Assembly: GCF_902497785.1 (NCBI RefSeq)
Contig: NZ_CABVHK010000012.1
Location: 178,178 to 242,177 of the forward strand
Reading direction: 5' to 3'
Source of the DNA: Pseudomonas fluorescens
Lineage (GTDB): Bacteria; Pseudomonadota; Gammaproteobacteria; Pseudomonadales; Pseudomonadaceae
DNA: 64,000 bases
A model generated the notes under the pieces. The model did not search any database. It had not been told where the DNA came from and saw only the letters and a list, made by a program, of their open reading frames with translations. The position numbers were made by a program, and so were the translations under genes. Of this stretch, positions 35,031 through 43,800 are shown in pieces (position 1 is the stretch's first letter; every line of letters begins with the position of its first letter).

Positions 35031-36148
35031 CGCGATACCCTTTGCGCGAGCAAGCCGTGCACGACGTCCACCACACGCTGCTGATCGGCATCGGTCATGT
35101 CGTGGTAACTCGGCAGGTTGAACGCGCGCTCCGGCAAGGCAAACGCCACCGGCGTGTCGACCACCTGCTCGCTGAACATCGGCAACGACGACAGTGGCCA
35201 GAAGAACACCCGGGCGTCGATATCGGCGGCCTGGAAAGCGCTGATCATTTCGTCGCGATGAATCCCCAGTTCGGCATCGAACACCACCGTGGGCATCCAG
35301 TAACCGTTACGCGCGTGTGCCGGCTCGGGGTTCAGCGTAACCCCGGGCAGCGCGGCCAGGGCGCTGGCGTAATTGGCGAAAATCGTCCGTTTGCGTTCGA
35401 TCAACTCCTCGATCCGCTCGACCTGGGCGCAGCCAACGGCGGCTTGCAGGTTACTCATTTTGTATTTGAAGCCCATGAACTCGGGCCAGAATTGTTTGGT
35501 GCTGCCCGCGACTCGGCCGTGGTTGGACAAGGTCAGGACGCGCTCATACAAGGCTTTGTCCGAGGTGACGAAAATCCCGCCCTCCCCGGTGGTCATGGTT
35601 TTCGTGCCATGAAATGAAAACGCGCCGAACGCCCCCATAGAGCCGGCGGCCTTGCCGCGCCACTGCGAGCCGATGGCTTCGGCGGCATCTTCGATCACCG
35701 GGATACCGTGTTCGCGACCGATCGCCAACAAGGCATCCATGTCGCACAGGTTGCCGTAAAGATGTACGGCGAGAATGGCTTTGGTCCGGGGGGTAATTGC
35801 ACGCCTGACGAGCTCCGGGTCCAGGCACCAGCTGTCGGGCTGAACATCGACGAACACCGGCGTAGCGCCCAGATAAGTGATGGGTGCCGCCGAAGCAATC
35901 CAGTTGGTATTGCCCAGAATCACTTCGTCGCCGGCGCCGATACCCAGCGCCGCCATGCCCATGTGCAGCGCGCCGGTGCAGCTTGAGGTCGCGATGGCAT
36001 AGGTCGCCCCGAGGTGCTCGGCGAACCCGTGTTCGAAGCGCGTCAGGTATTCGTAACAACGCGCGCCCCAACCGTTCTGCACGGCATCCAGCGCATACCG
36101 GGCTTCCAGTTCACCGACGCTCGGTTTGGTGTAATGAATTCTGCTCAT
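35027..36148 (-). CDS. DegT/DnrJ/EryC1 family sugar aminotransferase
   Basis: A 373-residue PLP enzyme with GALHMGMAALGIGAGDEVIL, VIEDAAEAIGSQWRGKAAG, and the PLP lysine in FSFHGTKTMTTGEGG. The stretch EFMGFKYKMSNLQAAVGCAQ is typical of GDP-perosamine/PglE-type 4-aminotransferases. In this cluster it should aminate the 4-keto group of the CDP-linked sugar. It overlaps the C-methyltransferase gene by 4 bases. Confidence 0.88.
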   Translation of the reverse strand: MSRIHYTKPSVGELEARYALDAVQNGWGARCYEYLTRFEHGFAEHLGATYAIATSSCTGALHMGMAALGIGAGDEVILGNTNWIASAAPITYLGATPVFVDVQPDSWCLDPELVRRAITPRTKAILAVHLYGNLCDMDALLAIGREHGIPVIEDAAEAIGSQWRGKAAGSMGAFGAFSFHGTKTMTTGEGGIFVTSDKALYERVLTLSNHGRVAGSTKQFWPEFMGFKYKMSNLQAAVGCAQVERIEELIERKRTIFANYASALAALPGVTLNPEPAHARNGYWMPTVVFDAELGIHRDEMISAFQAADIDARVFFWPLSSLPMFSEQVVDTPVAFALPERAFNLPSYHDMTDADQQRVVDVVHGLLAQRVSR

Positions 36149-37371
36149 TGAATACTCAACTCCGGAACAGCGACGACAAACCGTGCACCCCAGGTTTTGA
36201 CAAAGGCGAATTGCTCGGTGATTTCAGTCAGCAGGTTCCACGGCAAGACCAGGATGTAGTCAGGTTGCTCGAGGGCGATGCGCTCGGGCGACACCACCGG
36301 AATCCGGCTACCGGGCAAGTACTTGCCCTGCTTGTGCGGGTTGGCATCGGCCACCCAGGCCAACAGGTCCGGCTTGACCCCGGCGTAGTTGAGCAAGGTG
36401 TTGCCCTTGGCGGCAGCGCCGTAACCGACCACCCGCTTGCCCTCGGCTTTGGCCTTCAGCAGAAAGCGCAGCAGTTCGTGTTTGATCCGCTCCGCAGCCG
36501 GCGCGAGGGTCGCGTAGTACTCGGGGGTTTTCACCCCGGCGACAAGTTCGGCTTGCAGTTGCCGGGCGACTGCCGGCTGCACGTCACGACGAATGCCCTC
36601 GGCGCGCTGCACGAAAACCCGCAGCGAACCGCCGTGGGTCGACAGCTGACTGACGTCGAATATTTCCAGGCCATTGCGTTCGCACAAGGTCTGCACGGCG
36701 GTCAGTGACAAGTAGGAATAGTGTTCGTGATACAGCGTGTCGAACTGCTGCCCGGCCATCAGCGTCAGCAATTGTGGAAACTCGAACGTCGCCACGCCGG
36801 TTGGTTTGAGCAAGGTGGCGAAACCACCGAGGAAATCATTGATGTCTGGCACGTGGGCCAGCACGTTGTTGGCGGCCATCAGGTCCGCCGACCAGCCTTC
36901 GCTGACCAGTTGCGCAGCGCTGTTGCGACCGAAAAACACCTCGCGGATGTCCAGGCCTTTTTCCCGCGCTGCCTGCGCGGTGCTGCGGGTCGGCTCGACG
37001 CCCAGGCACGCAATGCCGCGCCCGGCGACGTACTGCAACAGGTAACCGTCGTTGGCGGCGATTTCCACCACGCGACTGTCGGCGGTCAGGCCGAAGCGCT
37101 CGACCATCTCGGCCACATAGCGCTCGGCATGCGCCAGCCAGGTGCTGGAGAACGAACTGAAATACGCATACTCAGCGTCGAACAGGCTGTCGGCGCTGGT
37201 GTAATCCTCGGTTTGCACCAGCCAGCACTGCTGACACACGGCGACTTTCAGTGGCACCCATTGCTCGGCCTGCTCCAGCTGGTCGGCGCGTACATAAGCG
37301 TTGGACGGCGGCGACGTACCGAGATCGATCAGCGGCAAGGCCAGAGAAGTCCCGCAACCACGGCAGTTCAT
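36145..37371 (-). CDS. NDP-hexose C-methyltransferase (TylCIII-like)
   Basis: A 408-residue enzyme of the sugar C-methyltransferase family. The N-terminal zinc domain has CRGCG at residues 3-7 and CQQCWLVQ near 47-54. A SAM fold follows (VVEIAANDGYLLQYVAGRGI, GVEPTRSTAQAAREKG). The C-terminal domain has YGAAAKGNTLLNYAG and PVVSPERIALEQPDYILVLPWN. TylC3-type enzymes add a methyl group to carbon 3 of a 4-keto sugar. It overlaps the epimerase gene by 4 bases. No 2,3-dehydratase is present, so the sugar should keep its 2-hydroxyl. Confidence 0.88.
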   Translation of the reverse strand: MNCRGCGTSLALPLIDLGTSPPSNAYVRADQLEQAEQWVPLKVAVCQQCWLVQTEDYTSADSLFDAEYAYFSSFSSTWLAHAERYVAEMVERFGLTADSRVVEIAANDGYLLQYVAGRGIACLGVEPTRSTAQAAREKGLDIREVFFGRNSAAQLVSEGWSADLMAANNVLAHVPDINDFLGGFATLLKPTGVATFEFPQLLTLMAGQQFDTLYHEHYSYLSLTAVQTLCERNGLEIFDVSQLSTHGGSLRVFVQRAEGIRRDVQPAVARQLQAELVAGVKTPEYYATLAPAAERIKHELLRFLLKAKAEGKRVVGYGAAAKGNTLLNYAGVKPDLLAWVADANPHKQGKYLPGSRIPVVSPERIALEQPDYILVLPWNLLTEITEQFAFVKTWGARFVVAVPELSIQ

Positions 37372-37928
37372 AAACGCACTCCGGCGAAATGTGGATCGAG
37401 CAAGGGATGACTGGCGTCCCTGACTGACAGATTATTGACAGGCAACGGCCAGGCAATCGCCAGCCGTGGATCGTTCACCGACAAGCCGCCCTCGTGCTCC
37501 GGCGCGTAATCGGCGCTGTGCAGGTAGAGCAATTCGGCGTCGTCGGTCAGGGTCTGAAAGCCGTGGGCGAAACCGGCGGGGATCAGCAGACTGCGACCGT
37601 CGCCGGCCCGCAGGTGTTCGGCGTGCCAGTGCAGGAACGTCTCTGAGTCCGGGCGCAAATCCACCGCCACGTCCCAGACTTCACCGCGCAGGCAGGTGAT
37701 CAGCTTGGCTTCCGGGGCATTGCCATTCTGGTAATGCAAGCCCCGCACACTGCCGCGTTCGCGGGTGCAGGAATGGTTGATCTGACGGATATGAAACGTT
37801 TGGCCGAAGGCGCTGAGGCTGCCTTCGCAGAACAGCCGCGCGAAGTGTCCGCGCTCATCTTCGAAGCGCTTGTGCTGCACGCTGAACAAGCCGTTCAGCG
37901 GCAATGCGTTCAACAGAAATTCGCTCAC
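37368..37928 (-). CDS. dTDP-4-dehydrorhamnose 3,5-epimerase family enzyme (RfbC-like)
   Basis: A 186-residue cupin-type epimerase with FEDERGHFARLF, RGSVRGLHYQ (catalytic His), EVWDVAVDLRPDS (Asp), LLIPAGFAHGFQTL and LLYLHSADYAPEHEGG. Size fits RfbC. It epimerises C3 and/or C5 of a 4-keto sugar. The start is a GTG at 37928 that overlaps the dehydratase stop (GTGA); an in-frame upstream extension is not needed. Whether it acts at one or both carbons cannot be told. Confidence 0.88.
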   Translation of the reverse strand: MSEFLLNALPLNGLFSVQHKRFEDERGHFARLFCEGSLSAFGQTFHIRQINHSCTRERGSVRGLHYQNGNAPEAKLITCLRGEVWDVAVDLRPDSETFLHWHAEHLRAGDGRSLLIPAGFAHGFQTLTDDAELLYLHSADYAPEHEGGLSVNDPRLAIAWPLPVNNLSVRDASHPLLDPHFAGVRL

Positions 37929-39007
37929 AGCGCGCCTCGGTACAGGTTCAACTGGCTCAATGTGACGGCACGCATGTCGTCGCCGTTTTGCCAGGCCAAG
38001 TGCCAATCGAGGGTCTGGGTCAGGCACTGCTGCAACGACCAGCGCGGTTGCCAGGCCAACAGTTGCCGGGCGCGGCTGCTGTCGAGGCGCAACAGACCCG
38101 CCTCATGCAAATCACTCGGCTCGATGCGTAAACCGCGCGCTTGTGGCCAGCGGCTGGCAAGCAGTTCGACCACTTCGCCGACGCTGCACATGTCGGCTTC
38201 GCTCGGGCCAAAGTTCCACGCACCGGCGAACTCGGGGCCTTTTTCGTAAAGCCCGGCGGCCAGTTGCAGGTAACCGGCCAGCGGCTCCAGCGCGTGCTGC
38301 CAAGGGCGCACGGCTTGCGGGTAGCGCAGCGTCACCGGCTCGTCCGCGGACCAGGCTTTCAGCACGTCGGGGATCAAACGTTCCGGGGCAAAATCGCCAC
38401 CGCCCAGCACGTTGCCGGCACGCGCCGTGGCCAGGGCCAGACCGTGTTCGGCGTGTTTTTCGGCCGGGAAGAACGAGGCGGCGTAAGACTGCGCCAACAA
38501 CTCGCAGCAGGCTTTGCTGCTGCTGTAGGGATCGTGGCCGCCGAGGGCTTCGTTTTCACGGTACGGCCACAGCCATTCCTGATTGGCGTAGACCTTGTCG
38601 GTGGTCACCAGCACGCAGGCGCGCACGCCGCCGACCTGACGGATCGCTTCGAGCAGATTGAGGGTGCCCATGACGTTGCTGGAATAAGTCCCCAGCGGAT
38701 CGCGATAACCTTCGCGCACCAGCGGTTGGGCCGCCAGGTGCAGGACGATTTCCGGTCGGGTTTCGGCGATCAGTTCCAGCAAGGCGCCGAGGTCACGCAG
38801 ATCGCCGCGTTGATCGTTGATGCCTTCGTGGACACGCGCGAGTTCGAACAGGCTCGGCTCGGTCGACGGATCAAGGGAAAACCCGCTGACCTCGGCGCCG
38901 AGGCTTTGCAGCCACAACGTCAGCCAGCTGCCTTTGAAGCCCGTGTGGCCCGTCAGCAGAACCCGCTTGCCGCGCCAGAAATCCGGGCTCAGTCCCATTG
39001 TTTCCAT
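37925..39007 (-). CDS. rfbG: CDP-glucose 4,6-dehydratase (RfbG)
   Basis: A 360-residue short-chain dehydrogenase fold with the NAD site LLTGHTGFKGSWLTLWL, the catalytic Tyr-Lys in DPYSSSKACCELLAQSY, and GNVLGGGDFAPERLIPD. It turns CDP-glucose into CDP-4-keto-6-deoxyglucose. HTGFKGSWL is characteristic of RfbG rather than RmlB. The start at 39007 has GGGAGG 4 bases upstream; a second ATG lies 9 bases on. It overlaps rfbF by 19 bases. Confidence 0.92.
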   Translation of the reverse strand: METMGLSPDFWRGKRVLLTGHTGFKGSWLTLWLQSLGAEVSGFSLDPSTEPSLFELARVHEGINDQRGDLRDLGALLELIAETRPEIVLHLAAQPLVREGYRDPLGTYSSNVMGTLNLLEAIRQVGGVRACVLVTTDKVYANQEWLWPYRENEALGGHDPYSSSKACCELLAQSYAASFFPAEKHAEHGLALATARAGNVLGGGDFAPERLIPDVLKAWSADEPVTLRYPQAVRPWQHALEPLAGYLQLAAGLYEKGPEFAGAWNFGPSEADMCSVGEVVELLASRWPQARGLRIEPSDLHEAGLLRLDSSRARQLLAWQPRWSLQQCLTQTLDWHLAWQNGDDMRAVTLSQLNLYRGAL

Positions 39008-39762
39008 GGGGCCTCCCCGCTCTGCCACAGCTGCTCCAGGTGATTCTTGTCCCGCAGGGTGTCCATCGGATGCCAGAAGCCATCGTGCTGAAAGGCAGCC
39101 AAGTCGCCACGGTCGGCGAGGCCGATCAACGGCTCGGATTCCCAGACCGTATCGTCGGCCGTGATCAGCGGCAGAACCTTGGGCGACAACACGAAGAAAC
39201 CGCCATTGATCCAGCCGCCGTCACCGCGCGGCTTTTCGGTAAAACCGCGGACAAGGTCGCCGTCGCGCTCAAGGGCACCGTAACGACCGGGCGGCTGCAC
39301 CGCTGTGACCGTGGCGAGCTTGCCGTGGGACAAATGGAAATCCACCAGCGCACCGATGTTCAAATCGGACACGCCGTCGCCGTAGGTGAAACAGAACGCT
39401 TCTTCGTTTTCCAGGTAGCGGCCGGCACGACGCAAGCGCCCGCCAGTCATGGTGTCTTCACCGGTATCGATGAGGGTGACGCGCCAGGGCTCGCTGTAGT
39501 TCTGGTGAACGTCCATGCGGTTATTGCACATGTCGAACGTGACGTCGGAGGTGTGCAGGAAGTAGTTGGCGAAGAAGTCCTTGATCGCGTAACCCTTGTA
39601 GCCCAGGCAAATCACGAAGTCATGAATCCCGTGAGCGGAGTACTGCTTCATGATGTGCCAGAGAATTGGCTTGCCGCCGATTTCAATCATCGGTTTGGGT
39701 TTGAGGTGCGACTCCTCACTGATGCGCGTGCCCAGGCCGCCCGCCAAAATAACTGCCTTCAT
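38989..39762 (-). CDS. rfbF: Glucose-1-phosphate cytidylyltransferase (RfbF)
   Basis: A 257-residue nucleotidyltransferase making CDP-glucose from CTP and glucose 1-phosphate. It starts KAVILAGGLGTRISEESHLK with KPMIEIGGKPILWHIMK, and has TFDMCNNRMDVHQN, FCFTYGDGVSDLNI and the ending DGFWHPMDTLRDKNHLEQLW. All are RfbF signatures. It is the first gene of the CDP-sugar operon, with AAGAGGGGG just before the ATG. Confidence 0.95.
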   Translation of the reverse strand: MKAVILAGGLGTRISEESHLKPKPMIEIGGKPILWHIMKQYSAHGIHDFVICLGYKGYAIKDFFANYFLHTSDVTFDMCNNRMDVHQNYSEPWRVTLIDTGEDTMTGGRLRRAGRYLENEEAFCFTYGDGVSDLNIGALVDFHLSHGKLATVTAVQPPGRYGALERDGDLVRGFTEKPRGDGGWINGGFFVLSPKVLPLITADDTVWESEPLIGLADRGDLAAFQHDGFWHPMDTLRDKNHLEQLWQSGEAPWKQWD

Positions 39763-39984
39763 CGTTCCCCCTCTTGTTCGTCACCGGGCTCAGCCAAGCT
39801 GTCTGGAGCTTTTGCGGGCCTTCGGGATAAAACCTTGAATGCCGGTCAGGGCGCTTCTGGATTCACCGGAAGTGCTCGTTTTATGGCGATATCGGGGGAG
39901 CTTGCAGGAAACGCGCCAGCTCTTTCTCTGTGTTGGGGCGGGGTTTGGGGTTGGGTGTGGGCTTGAGTGAATATCCGTTTCTGC

Positions 39985-40228
39985 GGTGATGGCGGCTATT
40001 GGTTCCGCTCTTACAGCGGGTCACTTTGGAAAAGCCCCAAAGTAACCAAAGGGCTCTTGCCCCACCACTCGGCACCTCGCTTGGGCTCGGTGTGCCCTCA
40101 CTCCGGCATTGCTCCGCGGGTCGCCGCGAAGGGCCATCCCTGGCCCAGCGCGGCTAAACCGGCATCCTTGCCGGTTTCCCCGCTGCGCAATACCTGCGTT
40201 CGGCCAGCGTGGTTTTATGGGGCGCTCA
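39985..40228. repeat. Left arm of a long inverted repeat
   Basis: About 244 bases that reappear, inverted and about 90 percent alike, at 40534-40778. The arm holds smaller hairpins (TAAACCGGCATCC/GCCGGTTT). Frames within it (39967-40275, 40109-40354) translate into Pro/Ser/Arg-rich text typical of false ORFs in this kind of repeat. No gene is called. The bases from 39763 to 39984 are only rfbF leader, with no clear promoter. Confidence 0.85.
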
Positions 40229-40321
40229 GATCAAAATCAAAAACGAGGCGGCCTGATAGCCGACCTGACGGTTAGTTCGACCAAGTCATCGCAGTTGAAC
40301 ACCAATGCCACGCCCACCACA

Positions 40322-40425
40322 TTTCCCATGTGGGAGCGAGCTTGCTCGCGATAGCGGTTTATCATCCAACATCAATGTCGGCTGACACACCGCTATCGCG
40401 AGCAAGCTCGCTCCCACAGGGAAAT
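40322..40425. repeat. REP-type palindrome, family B, at the centre of the long inverted repeat
   Basis: TTTCCC and GGGAAA close a palindrome with arms TGTGGGAGCGAGCTTGCTCG, continuing through CGATAGCGGT, and their complement. It belongs to the same family as 12467-12555. It lies between the two 244-base arms. Confidence 0.9.
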
Positions 40426-40510
40426 TGCTCGGTCCAGAGGTTGTGCATGATCAAGGCAGCGCAGCGCGCCCGCTTGAAGCCACGGTCGGCCCGCAGGCCG
40501 CCGCGGTTTT

Positions 40511-40534
40511 GATGTTGATGTTGATGTTGATGTT
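40511..40534. repeat. GATGTT hexamer microsatellite
   Basis: Four exact tandem copies of GATGTT followed by GA at the inner edge of the right arm. The left arm has only a degraded counterpart (GATCAAAATCAAAAACG). Copy number may vary between strains. Confidence 0.85.
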
Positions 40535-40778
40535 GAGCGCCCCATAAAACCACGCTGGCCGAACGCAGGCATTGCGTAGCGGGGAAACCGGCAAGGATGC
40601 CGGTTTAGCCGCGCTGGGCCAGGGATGGCCCATCGCGGCGACCCGCGGAGCAATGCCGGAGTGAGGGCACACCGAGCCAGAGCGAGGTGCCGAGTGGTGG
40701 GGCAAGAGCGCTTTGGTTACTTTCGCGCTTTTCGAAAGTGACTCGCCGTAAGGGCGAAACCAATATCAGCCATCACCC
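40534..40778. repeat. Right arm of the long inverted repeat
   Basis: Inverse copy of 39985-40228, sharing for instance GGGCCATCCCTGGCCCAGCG when read on the minus strand. The bases from 40779 to 40813 up to the stop of the downstream glycosyltransferase gene hold no recognisable terminator. Minus-strand frames in it (40393-40653, 40451-40705) are not accepted as genes. Confidence 0.85.
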
Positions 40779-40813
40779 AAAAAATGGATATACACCCAAC
40801 CGCAAACCCAGAA

Positions 40814-43800
40814 TCAACCAGGCAACCAAGCCTCAGCCCAATAATTCAGGTTATTACCCCGAAGCATATAGTCACGCAGCACTTCCTCACGCAACGCATC
40901 CCCCATCCGGTAACTCGCCTCCGGATCAGCCAGGTGCATGCGAATTGCCTCAAGCCATTCCTCGGTACTGTTGCTCACCACCTTGGTACACGGCAGGTAA
41001 CCGCGATAAGCCTCAGTGTCCGTGCAGATCACCGGATAACCGCACGCGCCATATTCCAGCAGGCGCAAGTTGCTCTTGCAGTCGTTGAAGATGTGAAACT
41101 CCAACGGCGCCAACGCCAGATCGAGGTTCAGGCTCGCCAGTTTGCCGGGGTACGCCTGCAGGCCGACGGAGGGATGGAATTCGTGAACGAATGGCTTGAG
41201 TGCCGGTGGGCACATCCCGAAGAACACCCATTCCACTTCATCCGCCAGCAAACGAACGACATCGGCAATGATCGCCAGGTCCCCATCGTGACTGGTCCCC
41301 CCACCCCAACCGACCCGCGGTTTGCGCGACGTGCGTCGCTGGCTGCTCAACCCGTTCCACAGATACGGAGCGAGCATGTTCGGCACCACGCGAATATCGT
41401 CATGCATGCCTTTGAGCGCATCGGCCAGCGGTTGGGTCGACACCACGACCCGGTCGCACAGCCCTATCGCCCGCCGCACGATTTTTTCGACACCGACGAT
41501 GGCCTTGCGCACGTGAGCATTCTTCTTCGGCACATCGATGACATAGTCATCGAGTTCGAAGATCCGGAACGCCCGCGAGCTGTTCTTCACCCGCTCGACT
41601 TCATTCACCGCGCCTTCGCTGTAGCGCCCTTGCAGGATGATGACGTCGGGCGACTGGCGCTCCAGTTCAATGTCCGAAGGCGTATGGAACGCCAGATTAC
41701 CGAGCACTTGACCCGCCGCTTCCAGCTCGAGAAAGGGTTGGGTGACGCGGTAGTGACCCACTGCGGTCTCGTTGATCGGGATCGCCAGCACCCGCGGCAG
41801 CAGGTGACGGGTGAACGGATTCCAGTCGTTCTTGAAGCCGGGTTCCAGGCTGAAGTTATTGGTGTTCAGACTCAGGTTGACGTTATACGCCGGGTCTCTG
41901 GCAATGATCGGCAGCCAGCGATGATAAAAACGCTTCTGCTCAGCCACCAGCTCTGACCCCACCGTTCCGCTCGGCGCATCGCCAGCCACCCGGACTGTTT
42001 CAGCATAAGGCGTCCAGACCACCAGATAGCCCTTTTGCCTGACGCGCAGGCAGAAGTCCGGGCCGTTGAGCTGTTGCGCAAAAGCATGCTCGTCAAACCC
42101 CTGAAGCTCGTCGAATACCTGCTTGCGGACCAGCAGGCATTCAGTGCCCACAGCGCTTAAATTCTGCACCGTCTGCTGGCGCTGCATGTAGCCCGCCGTC
42201 GTCACCACTTCCCCGCGCCAAGGCACGCCGACCGGGCCGCGCATGCCCAATATCAGCGCCGAACCTTCGATGCGCCCCTTAGGGCTGACCATGCGGCCGC
42301 CGACCACGCCCACTTCCGGACGCAAACCGTGATTGAGCAATTCTGCAAGCCAGTCGCGGTTGACGATCTGGCTATCGGGGCTGAGCAACAGCACATATTC
42401 GCCGCGCGCCTGAGCCACGGCGAAGTTCTGCGCCGCCGCCGGGTTATCCGGGTAATCGCAATGCAGCACGCGCAATTTGTCGCCGCCCATTTGCGCCATG
42501 GCGGCCAGCCAGTCGCGCATGTCGATCGAGGTGCTGGCGTTGTCGACGATCAATAATTCGTAGTGAGCATAGGCCGTGTGCTCCAGCACACTCTCGACGC
42601 AGCGTTGCAGCCGACCGAGCCCGTCGCGCGTCACCACCACAATCGACACCAGCGGCTGAACGTCGTGTTGGTAGTCAATTCGATTGATCAGCGGCACTTT
42701 GCCTGGCCGCACCGTGTGCGCGGCACCGATACGATCAAGGTGCGCGGTCAGCACACGGGGGTTTTGTTCGATCACCTGCGGCAGGGCGAGCCATTGCGAC
42801 AGGCCGAACGCGGACTCGACCAGCACTTGGGCGACATGCTCGACGACGTGCGCACCGTGGTTTTCAACAAGCCGCCAAACCAGGTCGTGGGGGCTGAGCT
42901 CGGCGAAGTCCGGATTGAACCCGCCGGCGGCCACAAAGCCTTGACGCTGCAGGGCCAGTGTTCGCCCGACATAGGGATAACTGCGCAACAGGTCCAGATT
43001 GAAATCGGACTTGAAAATCGGTTCGACTGACACGTCATTGCGCAGCCCGCCTTCATCGCTGTAGAGGCACAGCGCGTCGGGACTTTCGACCATACGCTCG
43101 GCGAGGAGCAGCAAGGCCAGTTCATTCAGTCGATCGCCGGCCCGCAGCAGCCAGAACCAGTGCGCACCGTCCATTTGCATCAGCAGGCCATTGAGCTGCT
43201 CAAGGCCATCGCCCTGCAAGGCCACACGGATCACGTTACCCGCCACGCTGTCGGTACGATTGCCACCGGAGAGCACCAGCACGGTTTCGGCGCCGTAGAC
43301 TTGCCGTTCGATACTCTCCAGCGTGACAGCGAGCGCCGCATCGTCGGCGTCGGCATCAATCACCACGGGAACAATGCGCGGCTGCCATGCCCACGAGGCC
43401 AGGCGCGTAGGCAGCAGGCGTTGCTGGGCCGGGTTGAGGGTGCGACAGGCCAGCCATTGCTGATACACGTCGGCAAAGCTGTCACAGTTTTCACCGACCC
43501 GCGACTGGATCAGCGTCTGGGTAAAGCCCAATGAACGACTCAGGGCCATCTCATCCCAGGCATAGGGTTCGCCGAGGGCGGCACTGGCCAGATCGATAAA
43601 GCGCACATGCCCCGGCGCAGGCGCCGGCTCGCCGCTGCGCACCGCCAGCATCTGGACCAGCCAGCCCAGCTCGACCGCCACGGCCTGCTCGACGTCTGGC
43701 TGGTTGCTCAGGCGCGCCGGGTGCAAGCGTTCGAAGCTGAGCACCTGAGCGATGACCGCCAGGTTGCCACGGCGCAACAGACAGACAAACAAGGCGAAAT

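Noticed and set aside
39967..40705. Several 60-100 codon ORFs in the long inverted repeat
   Set aside because: The same text appears in both arms on opposite strands, with no ribosome site; they are products of a repeat rather than genes.
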